Part shown: piece after piece, positions 11,495 to 23,200 of the stretch
How positions within the stretch are numbered: position 1 is the stretch's first letter
Layout of the letters: every line of letters begins with the position of its first letter
Source of the DNA: Paramacrobiotus metropolitanus
Lineage: Eukaryota > Tardigrada > Eutardigrada > Parachela > Macrobiotidae
Reading direction: 5' to 3'
Assembly: GCF_019649055.1 (NCBI RefSeq)
Contig: NW_026570230.1
Span: 1,612,001 to 1,676,000, forward strand
Length of the DNA: 64,000 bases
The notes under the pieces: model-generated
The model's input: the letters and a program-made list of their open reading frames with translations, nothing else
Databases searched by the model: none
What the model was told of the DNA's origin: nothing
Position numbers and translations under genes: made by a program

Positions 11495-12734
11495 AGGTGA
11501 TAATGGTTGGCAAGCGTTTGATAACCGTCCTTCCAGACATCAAGTTAACATGACCAGAAATAATTTTTGTGATTACACTAAATTTTAAAAGGTTCTTACA
11601 GCATATCCACTCATATGAATAGCGTTATCGGCTGTGAGTGTAACATTTTTATGAAGTCCACTGTACTTTGTGAGCAAAAAAGGACGTGCTGAGTGCCGAG
11701 AAAGCAAGTGTTGGGCCTTAAAAAGGCTTCCAGTTATATTAGTAGCGCTCAAATCGGCTCAGTAATTTTTTGCGAGCTCTGTTTACATTATGCGCCATTT
11801 ACTAGGTACAAACCTTTTACGCTGTTTAACTGCTAAAATGTGAACTATTTCGTGTGATATTATAGAATCCTCCTGCTTTCGCTTATTAATAATAAGAACA
11901 AGCGGGATACCGCCGCTAATCGCGCCTCTGCTGGGCTGGCTCAGATTTTAGTCGTGGTCAAAGTATGGCCGCTAAGTGTTGCAGTAAACAAAACTGGTAC
12001 AAGATTGCAACAACATCGTACTCTAGGGATACGACTACGATCACTGAAATCGTAGTTCTCATTTTAAGACTGCGAATTGTTGTAGAAATTCTTGTTATGA
12101 TGGAAATATGGAGCTAGCATAATTTATACTGAAGGATACAATGCAGTCATTTGCGTCCTTATGGTATTTTCGTCCCGTAATACGGACAGACAGGGATACA
12201 CAGAACGGCTTACAAGAGTGAACAGCCCGTTGCAATACAGTACTTGATCGATAGAACTACGTAGTTTTATAGTGTGAATATCGCCAAAGCGCGATTAGTG
12301 TATACTGGATGCTGGCACAAGCTGTTAAATTCTGAATTGTATTGATCTGTTTTTGGCATTTGGGCGCTTTTGCCAATCAGACTCAGATCTGTCGTATTTG
12401 CCAATTATCACTTTCCCAGTTTTCAGCAGAATCCGAAAGCTTTTGGCTCTTAATCAGTGCGTTGCAAGAAATTACTGTATAACAATTCTTGTCCTTTTTT
12501 GCTGGCGCAAAAGTACTTTCCATTGCTGTGGTTTTTGCTTTGCAATATTAACGTTTCCGGTTCACATGTTACAACTCTGGCTAATATGCACTATCATTAT
12601 TTTTACACTTGTATTCCGGCTTCATTCACCACGTACTGTGCATCGCTTACCCAGTCATGAAACTCAATTTTGTAGTAACTGGAAGCTTGTAGCTGCTCCT
12701 TATGTTTTAATAACTCTGTCAGATACTTAGATCA
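11495..12734. other. Intergenic region upstream of the 12735 gene
   Basis: AT-rich and without a supportable gene. The ORF at 12353-12730 (hydrophobic, non-ATG start) abuts the next gene but has no features of its own. The proximal part presumably holds the promoter of the 12735 gene; no TATA box was convincing. Confidence 0.35.
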
Positions 12735-13577
12735 ATGGCAGATACAAACCAACCGGCGCAAAATCCATCAAATCCCTTTCTGGATCTAACCAAAATAATA
12801 TGGCGGCGCGTCATCCTCATTACTTACTTGATATCCGTAACTTTCGTCGTAGCTGTGTGTCGTATCGGCATCATAGGTGTCACTGCCATGGGCTGCTTCG
12901 ATGCCAATTATTATTACTCAACATCAGACCCTGACCATTATGTAAGTCAGTGCATATATTTGAGCCTGCAGCCTACTGAGCCTACTCGTAGTGATACAAA
13001 TATTATTTTATGACAGCGATATCGTACTTCCAAAGAATCCACCACGCTTCTGTTAACTATTCTTTGCTACTTCCCTGGCAGCGTCTACCTGTGTACCATC
13101 GTATGGGCACTGAAGGGATCCTGGCATTTGCTGTTGGATATTTATTCATTTCGCCAGACTCACAATCTCATTGACCTTCGAAGATTTACAAATGTCTCAG
13201 CGCAATGGCAGAAAATGTGCGGTAACCTGCACGGCAGCCTTCACTTTGAGAAATTAATTAAGTTTCAGGTAATCATCGGGGTATCCATAATCACGCCAGT
13301 AGGAGCAAGCTATTTCCTAGAGTATTTCAACCAGGAGGCGTATCACTTCGATACTCAGCGGAGAATGTGCATATCATTCTGCGTAATGGAGGCTCTGGCA
13401 GAATGTCTAGATCGCTACGTCGAACGGGAAGTGAAACGCTTGGAGCACGAAGTCATAGCGTCCTGGTTCCAAGCATGGACAAACCAAAAAATGACGCCGT
13501 ATATTGCAAAACATCATGAGGCTTTAATTCAAGAGCTTACCTTGACCGCGAAAGCCTTTAAAGAATTCATTGTTTAA
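12735..13577 (+). CDS. Multipass membrane protein, first half TMEM230-like
   Basis: Two exons, 12735-12941 and 13017-13577, phase 0, with donor TAT|gtaagt and acceptor ttatgacag, give 255 residues. The N-terminus has a short polar leader and a hydrophobic segment after KIIWRRVIL. Exon 2 begins RYRTSKESTTLLLTILCYFP, then GSVYLCTIVWALKGSW, which resembles the second TM and 'FLPGFYHLRIAYYASKG' motif of TMEM230/TMEM134 (DUF872) proteins, known endosomal or secretory-pathway membrane proteins. Those proteins end about ten residues later; this one goes on for about 145 residues with another hydrophobic stretch (VIIGVSIITPVGASYFL) and a charged helical tail (EREVKRLEHEV). The family link is suggestive, not proven, and the extension is unrecognised. 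Confidence 0.6.
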
Positions 13578-13815
13578 AAATTATGATAAATTGGGATCCC
13601 GTGACGGCTTATCGCATCATTTAAACACTTTTATGATACACCCGCACTCTAACGAAATGTTAGAGCTTTTCAAAATGTCCTTATTTTTCTTAATAAGTTA
13701 TGGAGCATGCTCCGGATACCATCTTTTATCACTCAAATCTTCGACACCACTGTTCACACCAATTTTTGTCTAACATCAATGGACCAGCCGTTTTTGACAG
13801 TTGCATCGATGCAGA

Positions 13816-16800
13816 CTAGTTATTATCACTGCTCGGCTGTTTTACTGAGGGATCCAACGTCTTAGGATCCTTAATGGGACAGATGAAATTGGTTGTCGCA
13901 TTCCTTACGAATTTGTACGAATTACTAAAACACTTGGGTATCAGCGCGACAAAACTTCGCGGCGTGAGATCGGTGGGATCGGCCACGGCCAATCGGACGA
14001 AATCGTCGATCCACTGCATAAAGCCTCCCGGTTCCGAATTGGGTATGTCGGTGGCATCACCATACTCGACGTACGGTGGGCCGTACTGACACGCCAGCGA
14101 ATAGGGATCGTTCGGCATTAAATGTACATTACGCAGCTGAGTTGTGATGGAGTCGTTGGAGTTCCCATGGTCAATGTAGATGACCGTAGAATTATCGATG
14201 TACAGAAATTTTAAGCCGCTCATTTTGGATAAATCTTTGCGGTCAACGCAACCAATAGGATACGTATTTAGAGAAATTAGAGGGTTGCGCGCTAAGCTCA
14301 GATGGACGAGATTCGAGGCGTCTGATGTGAACATTCCAATGTAGCTTTGCAGCTTGTTCCGGCCAAGATATAAATTAGTCAAAGCAGTCAGGCTGTAAAA
14401 AGCATGAAATGAAAGGAATACGAAACATAGCACAAACCTAATTAAATTTCTATAAAAGTATAAGATTCAGATCAGAAAAGTATAAGTATAAGTAGAAGTA
14501 TCAGATAAAAGTATAAGTATAAGTATAAGTATCAGAAGTATAAGTATAAGTAAAAGTATAAGTATCAGATTCATCCGGCGCACCGGTATATAGTCAAATT
14601 ACCACTCCTGATGACCTTTTCGTACCTGTTAAGAGAGCCTTGACCAATGTTGAGCATACCATTATTCGAGAGATCCAAAAATGTCAGATTCGGAAGATTA
14701 GTAAATTCTCCCACTTGGACACTGACAATAAAATTGCTGGACAGATTCAACCATCGTAGACTAAATAAATCGGAGAATGTATTCGGACCGATAGTCTGTA
14801 TGGCATTTTCGCCTAGGTGCAGCTTCTCTAGATAAGGATATCCGGTTAATGAGTCGCGGGACAAATACTTAATCTGATTTTTTGACAAATCTAGAAATTT
14901 CAACGACTTTTTAGTCGCTTCCGGTATCGCTAACAACCTTTTGAGTATCCATGTCTTAAAATATCCAGTTTGCAAACTGAGCTGCTTCAGTCGGGGATTG
15001 CTGTAATTACCCAGGGTAGCGAAGGCCGAGTCGGTAAATTTCGGTGACTTCTGCATGGATTCCGAGCAAAAGTTCATGAGCAACACTTCCAGTGACTCTG
15101 GTAAGCCCTTAAAGAAATTCTCTGTGACCTTTTCAAATTTATTACAACTGAGGTCCAACTGCCTTAAACTGGAAAACTCGCTGATCCACGAACCGTTAAA
15201 TATTTGTAAGCTAGCTTGGGATAGATCCAACGTGGTTAGATTGGGAAACTGTAACTCAGGAGGAAACGGTGACGGATACATTTCAGGACTCGACACAGCT
15301 ATCAGTTCACTGTGAAATTTGTTTCCACTTAGTAATAATTCTTTTAATCCGATTGTTATATTGGCAAAAAACGCGGACTTTGGTAGCGCCATTAGGATAT
15401 TGTTGGAAAGGTCAATCTTTACCAATGGTGCGATGAGCTGATCAAAAATGTCGATCCGGGCTAAATCCCGAAACATATTACCTGCCAGGTTTAAAGTGGT
15501 CAGCGCACCAAGACCTTGGAACAGACCGATTTGTTTCGGTAACACGGTATTGCTCAAATCCAGTTCTTCCAGCAAATCAAATCCCGTAAACATGTTCGTG
15601 GCCTTAAACAACTGCCCGAATTGATTCCCGCTAAACGAAAGCGTTTTCGTCGTATTGATACTGGCTAGCGCGTCTTTGGCGTCTTTTGAGGTTGGTAGAT
15701 TATTGTTTGACAGATCGACGACAACGCTGTTATTGGCCAGATTCAGATTTTCGATGATCGTTTCCATTAGATTTTCTTGTACATACTGATGACTCCCGTT
15801 GAATGAATTGTTCGTAAAAATGAAATGTTTTAAAAGGCTTCGCGTCGTGAACAGTTGATCCGGAATGTCGCTGACACTGATCGTAACGACATTATCCGCA
15901 AAGGTCATCGATTCCAGATTGGGGAATATGTTGAGGAAATTGTCGCTGATGGTCGTGATGCTGTGCCCGACAAAAACGAACATTTTCACATTCTGTAAAG
16001 GCGTAACCTCTTGGAGATCGACAGAGAGCTGATTTATGCCGGTCTGTAGGAGAATTATTCTCTCGATCTCGGCGGGGAGAAGTTCAGCGTTGAACTGGGT
16101 CACACCGGGGGCTAGTTCGATCTTCAACGTCCGGATCTTGCTTTCTCGCAGTACGGGAAAATTAACCAGGTTGGTGAGGTTGAAAATATGGAGGCTGTTC
16201 ATATTGTGACGGATGGGACGGAAGACACCGGACTCAAGTTCAATAATGCTGGGCGAATTCCAAATTAGCATGTTAAGTGTTTTATCAGGAAAATTAAGAC
16301 TTTTTACCAACGCTATGAGATCGTTGAAGTTAACCGCTTCGCAGATGATGTCGTAATCATCCTCACGGTAACAGTCTAGCTGGCAGTCATGGTCTGAAAA
16401 ACTGAATGCTAATCATAAGAGCCATAATACAATTACTGAAAAAACACAATCACTACAGTTAATTGTTTTGGTGAGCATTTTGATTATCATGAGAACTTAC
16501 GCTATCCGCGCAAGTATTACAGTTCTGTGTGTTTATAAATGTTACACAGTGCTACCTGAAAAGTAATATTATGAAGGTGCTGTACAAAAAGGTGATGAAG
16601 GTGCTGTATCTATGCTTTTTGTTTTTGCATTTTTTAAAAAAAAAAGACGAACGAGAGAAACAAACTTCGTGGTGTTCTGCCGCAGAATCACCAGGGTGGT
16701 GCACATAGGTGTACGTATTGTGCTATAACCCTAGCTTATTGTTTTTACAACAACCCAGCCAAATACCTGGCAGCTTCAAGGAGAATTCAAAATTTTTTAT

Positions 16801-17986
16801 TGTGTCATGGAAGCTCAATGAGCACCAGCCACCATGATCATGCGACCTCGCTGCACGTAGATAGTCGTATTATCAAGGAAATCATTGTATTGTAGCGATA
16901 GTATTTGTACGAACGATAAGACCACCCCGTTATGATTCATCGTGCCAACGCGTTATGAATTTGTGTCCATTTCACCGGCTACTTTTCCTTCTCATGAATT
17001 TCTAGAATTCAGTCTTGACACTTGCTTGCTACAGCTTGCATCTACTTGATTGCTCCTCTTGTTGAAACTCTTGCTTACAACCTTGTCGCGTTCTTGATTC
17101 CCTTGTCATTAAACATGCCTTGAGTTACGTTGTTGCGTTTGACCGCTTGGGATGAACTAGCGTCATCCCAATCGGAGCCACCTGTGTAATTGCGTTACAT
17201 CTGTAAGAGCGTCCTCGGCCAGCATCGTTGCCGGCCGTGCCACCTTTCATACCAACAGCCGCATAATCGTGGTAAAGGCTGATCGCCACCCCACTAGAAC
17301 AGCAGCCAGATAGGCTGTTGTTACAGTATGTAGACCAACTTTAACACTTTACCGACAAAGCAAGCCTCTGGCAGTGTTTATTTGCTTGTTTCTATCAAAT
17401 TTTCAAACCCTCTGGGTTCCGTATTTCACGGGTTGCATTTTATACGGTTATTTGCATTGCCATTTCTTTACCAGTTAATTTTTTAAACGGCTGTATGTAA
17501 AATCGAATCTTGAAACTGAAAACCGTTTACCTCAACAAACATTCGTAGACTCATACATTCGACCAGTTTAGGAATTACTGGAACATAATATTAGTGACTA
17601 CATAAGTAGCAGTTATTTAAGTATTACATTTTCTACGTTTTTATTCGTTTTGCGGATACATTTACTGGTCTGTCTGTTTTGGGCTCGGTTTTTTAACGTT
17701 ATCAATTCTGTTTGTTTTAAAGAAATACAACATTAAATTCCACATACTAAGTACTAGTATATAAAAAGGTGGATAGGTGGATTAATGATTACGTACTTTC
17801 CGAATATCCAGAATCGCCAGCCAGTACAGCCGTACTGCCGTCGCTGGTGTCGTTATACAACGGTGGACAGATGTCATCACCAGCGACAATGGGCAGAATG
17901 GGACAATGCTGATACCAGATCAGTAATCCACTGATTACGTGAAGTACGGACCGCCTTTGGACGGCGATAGGTAATCGAGTCAGCAT
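13816..17986 (-). CDS. Secreted leucine-rich-repeat protein A, complete (844 aa)
   Basis: Three exons on the minus strand, 17797-17986, 14626-16393 and 13816-14392, join in frame (phases 1 and 2) into 845 codons including stop. Exon 1 starts MLTRLPIAVQRR and has a hydrophobic stretch that fits a signal peptide, then an acidic Ser/Gly segment. Exon 2 opens with a Cys-rich cap (HDCQLDCYRED...IIC) followed by LRRs with LxxLxLxxN spacing, for example LEELDLSNTVLP, LTTLNLAGNMF, LKFLDLSKNQI and LRWLNLSSNF. Exon 3 closes with LTNLYLGRNKL, a Cys cap (YPIGCVDRKDL) and the conserved tail EPGGFMQWIDDFVRL...NFICP. No transmembrane segment or GPI signal is seen, so extracellular secretion is inferred. Function unknown; LRR ectodomains usually bind protein ligands. 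Paralogue B lies next to it on the same strand with the same intron positions. The exon 2-3 intron holds an (AAGTAT)n-like microsatellite. Confidence 0.88.
14457..14570. repeat. AAGTAT-type hexanucleotide microsatellite in LRR-A intron
   Basis: About 115 bp of imperfect repeats of AGTATA/AAGTAT (with AAGTATC and AGAAGT variants) inside the 14393-14625 intron of the LRR-A gene. Confidence 0.9.
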
Positions 17987-20208
17987 GGCCGTAGTGCAGG
18001 CTGGCTACTCGTTAGTTGACGCCAAAGTGACACACACTATCAAGGCGAAATGACTGGCCGGTGCCCAACCATCAATAAGGAATTATTCTGGTTGAAAGGA
18101 GTTTTCATTGAATTAGCTCTTTTGGAAAACAAAACGCTCAAAATCGAAAGATAAACCCGTAGTACTGGTAATATTGCAAACTTTTACCGCACCAGTAAGT
18201 CATGACTTTTGAGAACCAACATACGCCAACTCTCATAATTGCCGTCAGTTCGGCGCTGCATGTACACAGCAATCTGCAGCCACAAGGCATATTGCATGCC
18301 AGAAGCTGTGTAATAAAAATCCCTTGCATGGAATGGTCCTAACCGGTTAATTAATAACGCGTAGTAATTATGCTGAACAGTACTATAGACCAGTTTTACG
18401 GTACGGTACTGCAAATAAAATAAGTATAATTCAGATGCCGGTAAACTGGAAACAAATTTTGCTGGAAAACCTTTAGGCCTTGGGCAAACTAGTAATGAAA
18501 CAGCGTTAAAGTGCAATAAAGTGGTCAATTGCGACGCCGTACGGGGGCTATAAAAACAGAGTACTCGTATTTGACGGGTACCAAAATTATAACAATGTAC
18601 GTAGATCAAAAACAGTTATTTTTAAGCATCGTGGTGTTTTATTCATTACAACAGGTACGTGTATCATTGTAAGGTTACTAATAACTGCTAAAGCCTACTT
18701 AAGAAATATTGTGAATTTTAATAATTGAACTAAGTAGAGTTTATTCATTTTTGTCCTTTAATTGCCACTTGTGGTCTTCTAGAAAAATAAAAATTCTGAC
18801 CAAGGGTACCAGCTGCATACTGATTGAAAAATAATCTTTATAAGGATTGGAAAGTATTTTTCCTGTAGGGATAAGCATTTTTCTATCTTGTAAATTCACA
18901 AAAATAAAGATAACTCAGAACAGTTTTGTGCAAAAACTTCTTTATATAGGTAAGTTACACATTATCTATACTTGGCACTCACAGTATAAAATACTGGAAG
19001 TGTACTACGAAAGTGAGAAAGTTTACACTATTTTCTTTAATTATATGTATTAGAGCGACCTCCCCATTTTGATCGATATCAGCAGAAACTGGACGCTTTT
19101 ATTCTTTCCCTTGTGTGTGTAAAAAACACATGAACAAACACGGAAGGCACCACCATCGATATAAAAACGGCAACTGTAACGCAGCAGTATTTCGAATATA
19201 CGGATTACAGAATACAGAGGGTGATTTCGCAATATGCTTCCAGCACGGACACAAATTTGTAGAAATTCTCTCCCTTGTTCTTTCCTTCACTACTTGTCGC
19301 TTAAAAATACTTCAATATGTGCTTTATAATTCATCATTAGTTGAATTCTATAAACGAAGTAAGTGTCACTCAAAAGTGATTTTAAAGCGGAACGCCCAGT
19401 TTTCCAAACTTAAACAAATTTTTGACGAGGAAATCTTTTTGCCAGTTTCCTTATTTTCTGAAATTTGATATAGACCATCGTAATCGGTGAGGCGCAAATG
19501 TAGCTTCTTTATTAGGACAGGAGATACGAAATTCCGTGCTGCCGCTTTTAAGTATCGTATTAACAAAAAATCAAAATTTGGTAAAAAACGAAAACGGATG
19601 ATGTTTGTTTTCCGAAATTATTTACCGGGACAATAATGCAGTGCATGTGGTCCCTCCCAGTAATAAAACCACCGTAGATGTCTATACTAAAAAAGTCGCT
19701 TAAAAAACTTCTCAAAAAAAGCAATCTGGATTTGCAACCCGGGGAGGAACGCAAGGGAAGCAGTCAAAATGGCTGTCTTCCAGTTCAAGAAGCTAACACA
19801 ACGTACCAGTGCCTAGAATCTCACGAATCCAGATGTTTTCTGAAAGCCACATGATGTAACAGTTCACGAAGTCTGGCACCCATAGAGTATGAATTGATGA
19901 CGATTTTTTAGCAAATTTTTAATGGAAAGCATTGGAAAACGATTTGCAAATTGTTACAGTGTAGCGCACAGACCCTTGTCGGTTTGCAAAATCCTACCGT
20001 ATTCTATATTGTTTTCTATTCCTTAAAATTAATTTGTTATGATCGCTAAGAGAAAGAGCTTTCAAACTTAACGGCTCTAAAAATAAAACATGCACGGTGA
20101 GGATGACAATAAATTCATAAAGAAAGTGGAAGCATATTGCAAAATCACCCTCTGTACATGCAATAACGATAACAAAAGTTGTAGTCATGTTTTTCCACAG
20201 ACCATCTT
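17987..20208. other. Region between the two LRR paralogues
   Basis: Upstream of LRR-A and downstream of LRR-B. No supportable gene: an ORF at 18184-18609 (141 codons, minus) has no start context, domain or partner. It holds an inverted pair of similar sequences, one near 19200-19290 (+) and the other near 20095-20165 (-), both reading TEGDFAICF in one frame; reported separately. Confidence 0.4.
19200..20165. repeat. Imperfect inverted repeat pair (19.20-19.29 and 20.10-20.17 kb)
   Basis: The + strand at about 19208-19290 and the minus strand at about 20165-20095 share the run 'cagagggtgattt' followed by 'gcaatatgcttcca', then diverge gradually over about 80 bases. The arms enclose about 0.8 kb with no gene. 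This could be the ends of a decayed foldback element or two inverted dispersed repeats. No target-site duplication was identified. Confidence 0.5.
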
Positions 20209-23200
20209 CTAACTGTTATTGTCATCTGCAGGTTTTTTAGCGGTCGGATCGAACGTTTTGGGATCTTTGATGGGGCAGATGAAATTCGTCGTGGAATTCC
20301 TCACTTGTTTGTCATTGTACGCGATGCACTTCGGGATCATAGCCACGAATGTCCGCGTGGTCAAATCCGTCGGATCGAACACCGTCAGGCGCAGAAAATC
20401 ATCCATCCATTCGCTGAACCCACCTGGTTCATGGTTATCCGGCGCGGTTCCGTCCGGTCCGTTCAGCGGTATCCCAAACTGGCAGTCAAAATTGTATGGG
20501 TCACGCGGCTCCGGTTTGGTAGCCCGCATCTTGGCGATCAGCTTCGCTCGACCGTCTTCGTTGCCGTGATCAATGTACAAGGAAACGGCTTTGTCGATGT
20601 AGAGGAACTGCAGATTTTCCAGTGGAATCAGGTCTTTGCGGTCCACACAGCCTGTTGGGTAAGTATATAGGGATATAAAGGGATTGCGCGCTAAACTCAG
20701 ATGCCGCAGTTTCTTCCCACCATCGACAAACATTCCAATGTAACCACGAAGATTATTGCCGGCCAGGTATAAATGAGTCAGCTCCTTTAAACTGTTAAAC
20801 CAAAACGGCAATTTAATAAACAACATAATCATAATTTAATTGCCCAGACGCAACCAACAAGACGGCGTGGAAATGTTTCAAGTGTAATATTTGTTTTATA
20901 CATTGGTTCATTGCTTGCTTCATATTTTTTATTTACTACTGGAATAATATTAATTTCTTTCATTGGTATACTACTCCTTTTATACGCCCCTGGTGAACGA
21001 AGAAAAAGCTGCATACCGATGACCTTTCCTTAGTTTGCTTGCTTTGGGTAATGAGTATTCTAAGGTAAGTCTGCAGCTTTGAAGTAAAACCTAGAGGTCA
21101 TAGCCTACACGTACCTATCAAGTGATCCCAGACCAAAATTTAACAGTCCGTTATTGGACAAATCCAGGAGTTGTAAATTATTTAGCCCGGCAAATTCCCC
21201 GACCTGTATGCTGACAATGTGATTGCCGGATATATTTAGCCAACGCAGATTACTTAAATCACTGAACATTTTCGGTCCGATAGTCTGGATGAAATTCTCT
21301 CCCAGATTCAATTTTTCCAGATAACTAAAACCCGTTAAACTCTTGCCATCCAGATATTTAATCTGGTTCTTTGAGAGATCTAGCCATTTTAATGACGTTT
21401 TCGTCACCGCCGGCAGTTGCCGCAAATATTTCAAAATCCATGTTTTGAAATAACCGGATTTGAGGACTAACTGCGAGAGCTTGCTCCGACTCCCATTACC
21501 CAGGGTCGTGAATGCCAGCTCGTGCACTTTGGGCGCAGCCTGCATACTTTCCGCGCAGAATTCCATAACCAACACCTCCAGAGAGGGTGTCAGATCCACA
21601 AAAAATTCTCTGGTGACTTGCTTGAATTTGTTGCAGCTGATATCCAACGTCCGCAGCACTGGGAAATTGGCTGTCCACGATCCTTTAAACGTCTTTAACC
21701 CCGTTTTGGACAAGTCCAATCGCGTCAGCTTCGGGAACGTGAATTCCAGTGGAACCGGCGCCGGATAACTGTTCTCATCGGGTACATCCAAAAGATCACT
21801 GTGGAATTTGTTACCCCTGAGAATGAGTTCCTGCAACGTTGCTGTTAAATTGGTGAAGGATTCGGATTTCGGTATAGCCATCATGATATTATCGGAAAGG
21901 TCAAGCGTCTCCAGTGGTGACGTCAGATTTTGGAAGATATCGATACGCGCCAGATCCCGGAAGCGGTTCCCACTGAGATCCAGCTTCCGTAGTACAGTGA
22001 GTTTACGGAACAATCCGACCTGTTTCGGCACGCCGGTGTTACTCAGATCGAGATCTTGCAAGAACTCAAAGCCCCGAAACATTTCCCCGGCTGAGAAAAA
22101 CTGGTCGAATTGGTTACCGGCGAAAACTACTTTCCTGGTGGTGTTAATACTCGAAAACGCGGTTACAGCATCTTTTGTAATCTGCAGGTTATTACCGGCC
22201 AGATTGACCACGCTGCCGTTATCCACATTCAAATTTTCGATAATTGTCTCGAACAGCTGTTGCTGGACAAATGTCGAAGTGAATGTGTTGTTAACAGCGA
22301 CAAATGTCTTCAGTAAACTCTTCGTGGTGAACAAGGAGTCCGGAATGCGCGCCATCGAGACAATATTATCGGTAAAGGTCAACGTTTCCAAGTTGGGAAA
22401 TATGTCCATAAAGTCATTACTCAGTCCCGTGATGGTGTGGTGTGCAAAGGCAAAGAGTTTCATATTCTGCATGGGAATAACCTCTTGGAGATCCACCTGT
22501 AATTGGGTAATGCCGGTGGCCATCAGGACAATTTTCTCAATAGTGGCCGGAAGTAATTCCGCATTGAACTGCGTGACGCCGGGTGCCAGCTGGATTTTGA
22601 GGGTCCGTATCTGGCTTTCCCGTAGAACGGGGAAATTGATGAGATTGCTAACATTGTACAGATGAAGACTTTTCAGTTGCTTTTGAATCGGACTGAAGAC
22701 GCCGGATTCTAGCTCGACAATGTCGGTTGAGCTCCATATGAAGAGATTGATGCCTTTGCTGTCCGGCAGGCTAACGTTCTTAATCATAGAGATGAGGTAG
22801 TTGAAACGGGTGTTCTCGCATATGATGTCGAATTCATCGTCGCGTGTGCAGTCCAGTTGACAGGAGCGAGCTAGACAAAAAATAAATGTTATCGATGTTT
22901 TTATTCATGGGTTTCAGTTACACGTACAAAGTTATATATTCAGACGATACGTACAAAGTTATATTAGTGAGGCGGCGAAACACGCACGAAATCGAAACTG
23001 GAAGTAGAGTACATATAGACTCTATATATATCTATAATATACAGTATGTATACAAGGTATACAAGCTATGTATACAAGGTGTGTATACAAGGTATATACA
23101 AGGTATATACCGTACAGTATAGCATATACCCACGATTCTGTATATTTTGCTTTGGCTAACGCGATCAGTTTAATTTATTACGGATTTCGATACATACAAA

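Noticed and set aside
12353-12730. 125-codon hydrophobic + ORF directly before the 12735 gene
   Set aside because: Non-ATG start, Cys/Phe-rich composition of AT-rich non-coding DNA, no splice links.
18184-18609. 141-codon minus ORF between the LRR genes
   Set aside because: No domain, repeat or splice context; composition not protein-like.
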